The position numbers and the translations under genes are program-made. Below the pieces are notes generated by a model. The model made no database searches. It had not been told where the DNA came from and saw only the letters and a program-made list of their open reading frames with translations. This document shows positions 29,153 through 37,157 of a stretch of DNA of 64,000 nt, piece after piece. The first letter of the stretch is position 1. The number at the start of each line of letters is the position of its first letter. Origin of the DNA: Psychrobacter sp. BI730 (lineage in GTDB: Bacteria > Pseudomonadota > Gammaproteobacteria > Pseudomonadales > Moraxellaceae); the NCBI RefSeq assembly GCF_013414195.1, contig NZ_JAATTV010000008.1, positions 1 to 64,000 of the forward strand. Reading direction: 5' to 3'.

Positions 29153-30631
29153 ATGTCAACCAATACTACGAATGCATACAGTGACTTCCATTTGCAGTTC
29201 ATCGCTGGTGAATGGCAGACTGGTAAAGACGATAGCACCAACACCAATACCAACCCATATAACGGTGATACGCTGGTAGAGATCCAGCAAGCGACCAAGG
29301 ATCAGTTGAACGAAGCCTATGATGCTGCGACCCAAGCTCAAGAAGCGTGGGCCAAGCAGACACCAGCAGCACGTGCCGCAGTGTTGTATAAGGTCGTAAA
29401 TATACTTGATCAGCGCCAAGAAGAAATCGTCGATTGGCTAATCAAAGAGTCGGGCAGTACCCGTATCAAAGCCATGGTCGAGTTCGGTGCGACGCGCGCG
29501 ATTACCCTTGAAGCAGCGACATTCCCTAATCGTGTCCATGGTGAGATTCGCCCATCGAATACTCCTGGTAAAGAAAACTTCATTTATCGTGAGCCAATTG
29601 GCGTAGTCGCTGTTATTAGCCCGTGGAACTTCCCACTACATTTAACTCAGCGCTCTATCGCGCCAGCCTTAGCGCTTGGTAATGCTGTCGTGCTCAAGCC
29701 TGCTAGCGATACACCAGTAACAGGTGGTTTGCTATTGGCTAAAGTGTTTGAAGAAGCAGGTCTACCAAAAGGTCTATTAAACGTCGTGGTCGGCTCAGGT
29801 AGTGAGATAGGCGATGCAATCGTTGAACACAAAGCGTCAAGTTTTGTGTCATTCACAGGATCAACTTCAGTGGGTAAACACATCGGTGAGCTAGCTAATG
29901 GTGGTGAGCATATCAAACAAGTGGCACTTGAGTTAGGTGGAAACAGTCCATTTGTTGTACTCAAGGATGCAGATATTGATCAGGCAGTAAAAGCAGCCGT
30001 GTTCGGTAAGTTCTTGCATCAAGGCCAGATTTGTATGGCTATTAACCGAATTATTGTTGAAAATGAAGTGTACGATGAGTTTGTAGAGCGTTTCTTGTCT
30101 CATGTTAAAACGTTACAGGTAGGTGATCCTAACGATCAAGGTACTGCTATTGGCCCAATCATCAATCAGAAACAAGTTCAGTCACTTAGAGATAAGATTG
30201 ATGAGGCACAGAAAGAGGGCGCAAAAATGCTCTTGAGCGGTGAAATCAATGGTCAATTAGTCCCGCCCCATGTCTTTACCGAAGTTACTAGAGAGATGGA
30301 TATTGCCTATAATGAAATATTTGGACCATTGATAGGCATTATTCGAGCCAAAAATGAAGAGGATGCTTTGTCGATAGCTAATGATTCTATGTATGGCTTA
30401 TCTAGTGCGGTGTTTACCGCAGACATGCAAAAAGGTTTACGTTTCGCTCGTGGTATCCGAGCAGGTATGACCCATATAAATGATATTCCAGTAAACGATG
30501 AAAGTAACGTGGCTTTTGGTGGTGAGAAAAACTCAGGCATCGGTCGTTTTAACGGTGAGTGGGTACTAGAAGAGTTCACTAGAACGCATTGGATCTCAAT
30601 GCAAAATGAACCACGTGAATATCCATTCTAA
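29153..30631 (+). CDS. NAD(P)-dependent aldehyde dehydrogenase
   Basis: This enzyme oxidises aldehydes to acids. The 492-residue protein has the ALDH order of motifs: [33 protein letters not shown] (cofactor site), [13 protein letters not shown], the general base in LELGGNSPF, catalytic Cys294 in GQICMAINR, and [10 protein letters not shown]. It most resembles the benzaldehyde/vanillin-type group, but substrate is uncertain. The start at 29153 is preferred because AAGG lies 6-7 bases before it; an ATG two codons upstream overlaps that ribosome site. It is divergent from the NemR-like gene and shares its control region, so it is probably part of the same stress regulon. Confidence 0.92.
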   Translation: MSTNTTNAYSDFHLQFIAGEWQTGKDDSTNTNTNPYNGDTLVEIQQATKDQLNEAYDAATQAQEAWAKQTPAARAAVLYKVVNILDQRQEEIVDWLIKESGSTRIKAMVEFGATRAITLEAATFPNRVHGEIRPSNTPGKENFIYREPIGVVAVISPWNFPLHLTQRSIAPALALGNAVVLKPASDTPVTGGLLLAKVFEEAGLPKGLLNVVVGSGSEIGDAIVEHKASSFVSFTGSTSVGKHIGELANGGEHIKQVALELGGNSPFVVLKDADIDQAVKAAVFGKFLHQGQICMAINRIIVENEVYDEFVERFLSHVKTLQVGDPNDQGTAIGPIINQKQVQSLRDKIDEAQKEGAKMLLSGEINGQLVPPHVFTEVTREMDIAYNEIFGPLIGIIRAKNEEDALSIANDSMYGLSSAVFTADMQKGLRFARGIRAGMTHINDIPVNDESNVAFGGEKNSGIGRFNGEWVLEEFTRTHWISMQNEPREYPF

Positions 30632-30661
30632 TTGTCCTAAAATAGAATGCTGATAGCTAAT

Positions 30662-30692
30662 AAAAAAGACCGCTTTGATAGCGGTCTTTTTT
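30662..30692. terminator. Bidirectional terminator
   Basis: Arms AAAAAAGACCGC (30662-30673) and GCGGTCTTTTTT (30681-30692) lie between the aldehyde dehydrogenase and the convergent small gene. Confidence 0.9.
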
Positions 30693-30745
30693 GTGTGATA
30701 TTTGGCAACTTACTGAGAATGACGTATTTGAAGTTGGTCAATTTC

Positions 30746-30994
30746 TTATCTGGCATGAAAGCCAAGTAGCCCTTCAATCTCTTCCATCGTCATCCGTCTT
30801 ACCAGTGCTTGTTCTTCTACCGACAAGCGATTGGTGTGCTCTTTTATCATCGTATGAATACTCCGCGATATCTCAGAGGTAGTCGCGTAATACATTTGAG
30901 GCTGTTCTTTTGTCAGCCTCATCAAAAATCGATTAATAAGTTTACGCTTTTCATCTGATTTATTTTCTTCAGTCGTAGTATTATTTTGAGTCAT
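30746..30994 (-). CDS. Small hypothetical protein (82 aa)
   Basis: I do not recognise the family. It is supported as a real gene by a strong AGGAG Shine-Dalgarno 6-7 bases before the ATG, its isolation between terminator and promoter regions, and a sensible composition. The protein is highly charged with no membrane segment or signal. It has a polar Asn/Thr/Glu N terminus, then predicted helices (RKLINRFLMRLTKEQ, ISRSIHTMIKEHT, VEEQALVRRMTMEEIEGLLGF). A small regulatory or nucleic-acid-associated protein is possible but unproven. Confidence 0.65.
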   Translation of the reverse strand: MTQNNTTTEENKSDEKRKLINRFLMRLTKEQPQMYYATTSEISRSIHTMIKEHTNRLSVEEQALVRRMTMEEIEGLLGFHAR

Positions 30995-31727
30995 GGTGTT
31001 CTCCTAGAGGTAAGCCATTTAAGCAGTCAGACATATGAGAGTCAATGCTTATAAGTGGTTTCTGGGGCTGAACGCAGTGCCTTACAAGTGTTAGGCTCGC
31101 ATCATGGTTGAATGCTAATTATGTTGGATATCGTATATGATATTTTGAGATTAAAGTTTAAAAATAATAAATCAGCGCTAAACAGCCAGAAGGATAGGGT
31201 ATGTCAAATCAAGCAGTGAACAACTCAGAGAATAACAATGTCACGTTGGTACTGTTTCATAATGACTTGCGGGTAGCGGACAATGCCACTTTATTGAAAG
31301 CATCTAAGATATCCATTAATGGAAAACTGCTATTGCTTTACGCGTCATCGTTGACAGATATATTAGATAATAAAGATCATTACGATGCCTATCGTTATGA
31401 GGCTATGGGTCAAGCTCGTCAGCAGTTTTTGCATGAGAGCTTGGCTGATTTAAATGCGTCACTGATACAGCGTGGTAATAGATTGCTGTATTTACAGAAA
31501 GGCGAAGAAGCATTAGACGTCTTTACTCAGTTGAGTAATCTAATAGCGCAGCAACAAGTGACAGATATCTGCATCAGTCAAACGGCAGATTATAATCAAA
31601 ACAAAGTATATGACCTTCTACAGGCGAAATATCCAGAGATACAGTGGCACATTCAAACAACGGCAACTTTGTTTGATGAGTTACCGCTAGAGAGCTTACC
31701 CAAAAGCTTTACGCAATTTCGTAAACA

Positions 31728-32530
31728 GGTGGTGTGTCAGAAAGTATGCTGAGGAGATAAAAGGAGGGTGACAGCCAAAGCAAGATGATATATTTAAGGT
31801 TATGAAGACACAAATAGATATCAGCTGCCCCGACTGTCACAGTCCCAGTTTAAAGAAAAATGGCATAAAAAGCTATGGTAAGCAAAACTACCATTGTAAG
31901 GACTGCAAACGTCAATTCATTGGTGATCATGCTTTAACCTACCAAGGTTGTCACTCCCAAATAGAAGATAAAATACGGCTAATGACGGTTCATGGTTGCG
32001 GTGTTAGAGACATAGCGGTTATGGCCTCAGTCAGTATTGGAAAAGTGCTTAGTACCATAGGCTCATCTGTTTATAAGATCGCGCCTAAGAAGCGCTACTA
32101 TGAACGCTTAGAGGTTGATGAATTCTGGACTTACGTGTATCGCAAAAAGCGTAAAGTTTGGCTTATTTATGCTTATGACCGTGCTACCAATGAGATTGTT
32201 GCTTATGTTTGGGGCAGACGTGACTTAAAAACGGCTAAGAAGTTAAGAGCGCGTCTTAAGCAGCTTACAGTCAGCTATGAATCGATTAGCATGGATAACT
32301 GGGACAGTTTTATAACAGCCTTTAAACTTGATCACAAACGAGTTGGCAAATCTCATACGGTAGGCATTGAAGGTAATAACTGCCGTCTTAGACACCGATT
32401 GCGTCGGGCGGTTAGAAAAACCTGTTGTTTCTCTAAGAAGCTTGATAATCACTTTAAGGTGTTTGATTTGGTGTTCTTTTATGTCAATTATGGCTACGTC
32501 TAATGCCAGCATACTTTTTAGAACACCACC
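31728..32530 (+). mobile_element. IS1-family insertion sequence (803 bp)
   Basis: It is bounded by imperfect terminal inverted repeats of about 24 bp: the left end starts GGTGGTGTGTCAG and continues AAAGTATGCTG, and the right end, reversed, starts GGTGGTGTTCTA and continues AAAAGTATGCTGG. It generated an 8-bp target duplication and encodes one complete transposase. The size is close to IS1 (768 bp). Both ends and the transposase look intact, so it may be active. Confidence 0.95.
31802..32503 (+). CDS. IS1-family transposase, single reading frame
   Basis: This DDE transposase mobilises the surrounding element. The 233 residues have an N-terminal zinc-binding module (Cys9, Cys12, Cys32, Cys35), a helix-turn-helix-like region (about 60-90, VHGCGVRDIAVMASVSIGKVL), and a catalytic domain with likely acidic residues D106 (LEVDEFW), D165 (SMDNWD) and E190 (VGIEGNN), ending in a basic region RLRHRLRRAVRK. 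Classical IS1 makes the transposase by frameshifting between insA and insB. Here the whole protein is in one frame, as in some IS1 relatives outside enterobacteria. Confidence 0.95.
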   Translation: MKTQIDISCPDCHSPSLKKNGIKSYGKQNYHCKDCKRQFIGDHALTYQGCHSQIEDKIRLMTVHGCGVRDIAVMASVSIGKVLSTIGSSVYKIAPKKRYYERLEVDEFWTYVYRKKRKVWLIYAYDRATNEIVAYVWGRRDLKTAKKLRARLKQLTVSYESISMDNWDSFITAFKLDHKRVGKSHTVGIEGNNCRLRHRLRRAVRKTCCFSKKLDNHFKVFDLVFFYVNYGYV

Positions 32531-33463
32531 CGTAAACAAATCGAAACCGATTATGATTTGCTGCATGCAGAAAAAGATATAGCAATTTATCCAACACCAG
32601 AAACACTTGCTCCATTACCTGACAATATGTTGAGTAGGGACGAGTGCTTTTTTGAATCTCAGTTGTCTAATCAGGCAGGGCGTGATAAGCCATCACAGCA
32701 GCCATCCAGCTTCAGAGGTGGCGAGTCAAATGGTCTTAAGCACTTAGATGCTTATTTCTGTTCCGATGCGCCCAGCACTTACAAAACTACCCGAAACGCG
32801 CTTGATGAGTGGTCGCATTCCACAAAGTTCTCCGCTTGGCTTGCAAACGGCTCGCTGTCTGTAAACACAGTATTAAATCGTTTGCGCCGTTATGAGCGCG
32901 ATATTATCGCAAATGACTCTACCTACTGGATATGGTTCGAGCTGCTGTGGCGTGAGTATTTTTATTGGTATGCTGTCACCCATCGGCAAAAGTTGTTTTG
33001 GTTTAAAGGCATCGCTCAGCACGCGCCTTCAACTCAATTGATTGAGAGTCTGTTAGCGCAATGGAAGAGTGGTACAACACAATATCCTATCGTCAATGCT
33101 TGCATGAACCAATTGCGTACGACAGGTTATATGTCGAATCGTGGACGACAACTGGTTGCCAGTTGCTTTATCCATGAGCTAGGCCTTGATTGGCGTTATG
33201 GGGTAGCTTACTTTGAGCAACATCTTGTTGATTATGATGTCGGCAGTAATTGGGGCAATTGGCAGTATCTGGCAGGCGTCGGCGCTGATCCAAGAGGATG
33301 CCGACAGTTTAATCTCGACAAGCAAACCCAGCAATACGATCCAAACGGTGAATTTATCCGTCAGTGGCAAGGCAACACTCAAAAGAGTGATTAATGTATG
33401 TTGAAAACTTCCACTCAACAGGTGACAACTATTATTAGACTAATCATAAGATAGGTTTAAACA

Positions 33464-33901
33464 ATGAAAAAGCCCAGTCCTTATCTAACTTTTGTAGGTG
33501 CTATTCCGTTTGTCGCCTGTGCATTTTTGCTGATGATAGACGTTGTTACCGTGCCTATGCTTGGCTCGGTAGTCGATATACTAAGTGCTTATGGCCTAAT
33601 GATTGGCTCGTTTATGGCAGGCGCGCATTGGGGTAATCATTTAGATTTAGCTGACAACAATAAGTGGGCTATTAGACTTCCACTGTATAGCAATGTCATT
33701 GCGCTTGGCCTTTGGCTTGGTTTTTTGACCTTGTCAGCCATTGGTTTTATTTGGCTATTAGTGATTGGGTTTATAAGTCTGTTGGTTATTGATTATAGCC
33801 TTCATCGAGCGCAGATTATCAGTTACATATATTTTAAAGTTAGGCAGTATGTCACGGCGATAGTGGTCGTATCGTTAGTCATCGCGGCATTACAGTTGTA
33901 A
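33464..33901 (+). CDS. DUF3429-like membrane protein
   Basis: The 145-residue protein is almost entirely hydrophobic, with about four to five membrane helices. It has a conserved-looking GSFMAGAHWGNHL motif between helices 2 and 3 and YSLHRAQIISYIYFKVR near the end. These are features I associate with DUF3429 inner-membrane proteins. The function is unknown in the family. It lies 69 bases after the photolyase gene on the same strand and may have been co-transcribed with it before the IS insertion. Confidence 0.75.
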   Translation: MKKPSPYLTFVGAIPFVACAFLLMIDVVTVPMLGSVVDILSAYGLMIGSFMAGAHWGNHLDLADNNKWAIRLPLYSNVIALGLWLGFLTLSAIGFIWLLVIGFISLLVIDYSLHRAQIISYIYFKVRQYVTAIVVVSLVIAALQL

Positions 33902-34050
33902 GTGGTGTTGACTAAGTCATGGCTAAATAATAGCTAAAGAACAGCCATTCTGCTTTCTTGGTTTTTATAATTGAGATGTTGGTCTCAGAGATTCCCGTAG
34001 GCGCCGCAATTCGGTGAGTAAAGTATTTGATAGTTGGACTAAAGATTAAT

Positions 34051-34078
34051 AAAGTTCATTTAAAATGAATGTTATAAT
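34051..34078 (+). promoter_or_regulatory. Predicted NsrR operator and -10 upstream of nnrS
   Basis: The palindrome TTCATTTAAAATGAA (34055-34069), extended as AAAG to the left and TGTT to the right, resembles the NsrR 11-1-11 consensus (ATTT-n-AAAT core). A TATAAT lies at 34073-34078, so binding would block transcription of nnrS. The regulator gene is nearby at 35650. Confidence 0.6.
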
Positions 34079-34111
34079 TAAAGCCATCTATACTCCTCTA
34101 AGAAGATGGCT

Positions 34112-35365
34112 ATGCAATCTATCAAGTTACCTAGCAAACCACCAAGCTCTCCGAATCCTATCCTTAATTTAAGCTTTCGCATATTTTTTAGTGCTGCTGC
34201 GCTATTTGCCGTAGTAACGATGCTGCTATGGGCGTTTGTGTTCACTGGTCACACGGATATCGATGCACAGGTTTTGAACCCGTTATACTGGCACGGCCAT
34301 GAAATGGTGTATGGTTATGCCCTAGCAGTGGTAGCCGGGTTTTTGCTAACCGCGGTCAAGACATGGACAGGGGTGATGATGCCGCATGGTTATAAACTGC
34401 TAGGTATCTTTGTCTGTTGGTTGCTGGCTCGTCTGAGCTGGTTGGGTTTTGGGGTTGGCATAACGCTCATAGGTGATAGTATATCGTGGCTATATATAGC
34501 AGCCATTTTTGATGTAGTATTTGTCGCCTCGATGGCATATGTGATATGTCGAGCAGTATGGCAAGTTAAGCAGTACAAGCAAATGGGTATCTTGGCAAAA
34601 CTGGCACTGCTGACCTTTGGCAACGGACTCTGCTATTGGGGCATTATTAATGCTGATATGAATACAACTAAGATAGGTATTTATCTTGGGTTCTACTTGA
34701 TCATCGGTTTGGTGCTGACTATTGGCCGCCGCGTAGTGCCATTTTTTATCGAACGTGGTCTTAGTATGAGTATAGGTGTGGAAACGTCAGAACCCGTTAA
34801 GCTACGTAATAGTAAAGGACAAGATATCGCAAGCTTAGTGTTTTTCTTCGCCTTTTTTATCAGTGATGTGTTTTATCCAAACCAGTATTTGCTGACGGTT
34901 ACGGCGCTCGGTGTGGCAGTCATTAATATCGTTCGCCTGATAGGGTGGTATCATCACGGTATTTGGCAAAAACCATTACTTTGGTCATTGTATATTGCGT
35001 TTTTGGGCATGTGTTTGAGTTTCTTATTATACGCACTACAGCCTTGGTTGGGTTATCCGCACAGCCTCGCCATGCATGGATTGGCGATTGCAGGTATCGG
35101 TATGATGACGGTGGCAATGATGACGCGAGTATCTTTGGGTCATACGGGTCGCAGCATTCACCAACCGCCCAAAACGGTAAATCTTATGTACGGTTTGATG
35201 GTATTGGTATTTGTTAGCCGCGTACTGCTACCATTAGTAGATATGAGTCATTACCTAGTTTGGATTATGATTGCACAGGGTGCTTGGATTGCTTGTTTTG
35301 TGCTATTTTGCATCAGTTATCTGCCCATGCTGGCACGTCCTCGGTCTGATGGTTTATTTGGTTGA
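34112..35365 (+). CDS. nnrS: NnrS family protein (haem/copper membrane protein linked to NO metabolism)
   Basis: NnrS proteins are 12-helix membrane proteins that relieve nitrosative stress and are commonly NsrR-regulated. The 417 residues are strongly hydrophobic with about 12 helices. Family landmarks are visible: LSFRIFFSAAALFA, NPLYWHGHEMVYGYALAVVAGFLLTAVKTWTG, GRRVVPFFIERG and MHGLAIAGIGMMTVAMMTRVSLGHTGR, which hold the conserved histidines. I chose the ATG at 34112 because AAGAAG lies six bases before it; the ATG at 34106 directly abuts that site. A predicted NsrR palindrome lies upstream, and the nsrR gene follows about 285 bases downstream. Confidence 0.92.
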   Translation: MQSIKLPSKPPSSPNPILNLSFRIFFSAAALFAVVTMLLWAFVFTGHTDIDAQVLNPLYWHGHEMVYGYALAVVAGFLLTAVKTWTGVMMPHGYKLLGIFVCWLLARLSWLGFGVGITLIGDSISWLYIAAIFDVVFVASMAYVICRAVWQVKQYKQMGILAKLALLTFGNGLCYWGIINADMNTTKIGIYLGFYLIIGLVLTIGRRVVPFFIERGLSMSIGVETSEPVKLRNSKGQDIASLVFFFAFFISDVFYPNQYLLTVTALGVAVINIVRLIGWYHHGIWQKPLLWSLYIAFLGMCLSFLLYALQPWLGYPHSLAMHGLAIAGIGMMTVAMMTRVSLGHTGRSIHQPPKTVNLMYGLMVLVFVSRVLLPLVDMSHYLVWIMIAQGAWIACFVLFCISYLPMLARPRSDGLFG

Positions 35366-35434
35366 AGTGGGCTAACGATACTGTTTACAAATGCTATGTC
35401 TAAACGTTATTACCAAAAATGCGACTTACTTTGT

Positions 35435-35610
35435 CTAGGGCGTGTGCTCAATTCAAACGAGTGTCCTTTAAATGGGCTAAAAATAGCTAAATTTTGCCAA
35501 ACATCGTCAAATAGTTGGTCAATATCTCGATATTATCTGCACTATTTTTCTCGTTTGACAGCAATTTATCTTATTTTTATCACCATTTTTAAAATGAGGA
35601 CACGCCCTAG
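35435..35610. mobile_element. MITE-like element upstream of nsrR
   Basis: Terminal inverted repeats of 16 bp match at 15 positions: CTAGGGCGTGTGCTCA at 35435-35450, and TGAGGACACGCCCTAG at 35595-35610. The 176-bp interior encodes nothing convincing. If the true ends are GGGCGTGT, the flanks are TA on both sides, compatible with a TA target duplication. It carries a sigma70-like pair, TTGACA (35555-35560) and TATCAC (35578-35583), pointing at nsrR. Confidence 0.7.
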
Positions 35611-35649
35611 CTTAATATATAAAATTTGTAAAAATAGGAACGCAAGTAC

Positions 35650-36165
35650 ATGCGACTGACCAATTATAGTGACTACGCGCTACGCTCATTGATTTATTTA
35701 GCCGTAAGACCAGATCCATCACTATTGGCTAATATTAGCGATATTGCTGACAGCTATGGTATTTCTAAAAGTCATTTGACTAAGATTATTCATCAGCTGG
35801 GTCAGCTTGGTTATATAGAAAGTGTGCGTGGCAAAAACGGTGGCATACGCTTGGCACGTGCGCCTAAAGATATTAATTTGGGCGTATTGATCAAACAGAT
35901 AGAGCCTGATTTTAATTTGGTAGAGTGCTTTGCCGTACCAGCGTCTCATAAGGATAGTGAGCAGGGCGCTCATCCGGCGGATTTGCCAGTGACATTCATT
36001 GAGGAAAAAAAGAATAAATCACTAGGCTGCGTGATTAGTCCAGCCTGTCAGCTAAAAAGCGTGTTTTTTGAAGCGCTCACCGCATTTGTTAATGTGCTTG
36101 AGCGTTATACATTAGCAGATATTCTGAACAACGAAGATGAGCTTGCGACATTGCTGTTTCGGTGA
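35650..36165 (+). CDS. nsrR: NO-sensing Rrf2-family repressor NsrR
   Basis: NsrR represses NO-defence genes and is inactivated when NO damages its iron-sulphur cluster. The 171 residues start with MRLTNYSDYALRSLIYLAV and a winged helix (about 1-80, with GKNGGIRLAR in the wing), as in NsrR. Cluster cysteines are C93, C127 and C133. The last two form the typical CxxxxxC of GCVISPACQLK, but the spacing from the first Cys is 33 residues against 4 in E. coli NsrR (C91, C96), because of an inserted polar loop. The C terminus ERYTLADIL is standard. It sits behind nnrS, with a MITE-like element in its promoter region. Confidence 0.88.
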   Translation: MRLTNYSDYALRSLIYLAVRPDPSLLANISDIADSYGISKSHLTKIIHQLGQLGYIESVRGKNGGIRLARAPKDINLGVLIKQIEPDFNLVECFAVPASHKDSEQGAHPADLPVTFIEEKKNKSLGCVISPACQLKSVFFEALTAFVNVLERYTLADILNNEDELATLLFR

Positions 36166-36206
36166 CAGCTTCGATAATAGTGTTGATATGATTATGATCA
36201 GCTCAC

Positions 36207-36254
36207 AAAAATGGGTCGCTACACTAGTAAATACAGTAATAGCGACCCATTTTT
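36207..36254. terminator. Bidirectional terminator
   Basis: A perfect 14-bp stem (AAAAATGGGTCGCT with AGCGACCCATTTTT) has a 20-base loop and lies between nsrR and the convergent paralogue pair. Confidence 0.88.
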
Positions 36255-36290
36255 ATATCTATAAAAAATATATGTCTAAGGTGTGAGAAA

Positions 36291-37037
36291 TTAGGCGTTT
36301 TCTAGTTTTGGACGTGCTTTCTCAACGGCTTTCACCAGAGCTTTCTCAAACCCACCTTTTTTGAACTGAACAAGATAAGAATGCGCAGCGCAGAAATTGC
36401 GTACGTCACGCCATTCATGAGCCAAATTGGTCGTCCAGTCGCAGTATTGCGCGCCCGCGTTTGGTTCGTTTTTCAGTGCTTTTTTGGTCGTGGGGTGCAA
36501 TATCAGCTCAGGCAATACAGCTTCTAATAACTTAATTGGTGGACTCATAAAAGTATCATCTACGTGCAAGCTTTGGCTGGCAGGATGATAAGCCAATAAA
36601 GAACCTGCATGGATCATCTCATTGGGCGAAATATAGTAAATGCCCTCTGACATTGAAAACTTAAGTTCAGGATAGCGTGCAGCGACTGCGTCACTTTCTA
36701 CCAAATCATCTGCCCAGTTGATTCCTGGCACTTTTTTATGGTGACGGCTACTGCCATAAAACGTCGCTTGCGGGAAGTCTTTGGCCATTTGAGCACAGCT
36801 GACTGTATGAAACGGATGTACGTTCAGCACCGCTTCGACATCTTGACCATTGTTAGTGAGTGCCATAATCTCATCTCGAACATCACCCGTTAGAGCGTAA
36901 CTGTCCAAAAAGATAAATTTCCCTGATGGCAGCTTGACCAACGAGCATTGAGTGCCGATATTTAGCACGCCACCGAGACGGAATGTTCCGCGTATGTTCC
37001 AAAATCCTGCGCCTAAATCATGAATGTGATCAGTCAT
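36291..37037 (-). CDS. Hypothetical protein, degenerate metallo-beta-lactamase-like fold (paralogue 1)
   Basis: I do not recognise a named family with certainty. The 248 residues look like an MBL-fold scaffold: strand-turn-strand beginning LGAGFWNIRGTF, then SLVKLPSGKFIFLDSYALTGDVRDEI, then a histidine region VLNVHPFHTVSCAQM where an active MBL enzyme would have HxHxDH. Only two His remain, with a Cys after them, and a further His lies in SRHHKKVP. Zinc hydrolase chemistry is therefore doubtful; a DUF4336-like assignment is possible. It is cytoplasmic, with no signal. A close paralogue lies 120 bases upstream on the same strand, indicating tandem gene duplication. Confidence 0.75.
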   Translation of the reverse strand: MTDHIHDLGAGFWNIRGTFRLGGVLNIGTQCSLVKLPSGKFIFLDSYALTGDVRDEIMALTNNGQDVEAVLNVHPFHTVSCAQMAKDFPQATFYGSSRHHKKVPGINWADDLVESDAVAARYPELKFSMSEGIYYISPNEMIHAGSLLAYHPASQSLHVDDTFMSPPIKLLEAVLPELILHPTTKKALKNEPNAGAQYCDWTTNLAHEWRDVRNFCAAHSYLVQFKKGGFEKALVKAVEKARPKLENA

Positions 37038-37157
37038 TTATAAATTTCCTCGTCTAGTAAATGAAATAAAATATGTAAACAAAACCAAGCTACTTTTTCA
37101 CTGTAAACTTCATCTTTCGAGCTGTTTTAATAATATGTTTTCTAAAGGTTCACGCTT

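Larger units (their letters stand above)
31720..32538. repeat. 8-bp target-site duplication flanking the IS element
   Basis: CGTAAACA occurs at 31720-31727 and 32531-32538, immediately outside the inverted repeats. It is perfect, which indicates a recent insertion. Confidence 0.95.
31201..33394 (+). pseudogene. Cryptochrome-DASH/photolyase gene interrupted by an IS1-family element
   Basis: The gene is split at codon 175. The 5' part (31201-31727) encodes the alpha/beta N-terminal photolyase domain (VTLVLFHNDLRVADNATLLKAS). The 3' part (32539-33394) encodes the FAD-binding helical domain with family motifs [45 protein letters not shown] and [18 protein letters not shown]. These are characteristic of cryptochrome-DASH, which repairs cyclobutane dimers in single-stranded DNA or senses blue light. 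Removing 31728-32530 and one 8-bp repeat gives a continuous 460-codon frame, a normal family length. As it stands, translation of the first part runs into the element and stops at 31752; the second part has only a weak internal TTG start at 32558, so function is probably lost. Confidence 0.92.

Noticed and set aside
35396..35659. 87-codon plus-strand frame before nsrR
   Set aside because: It lies mostly inside the MITE-like element and overlaps the nsrR start, with unlikely composition.
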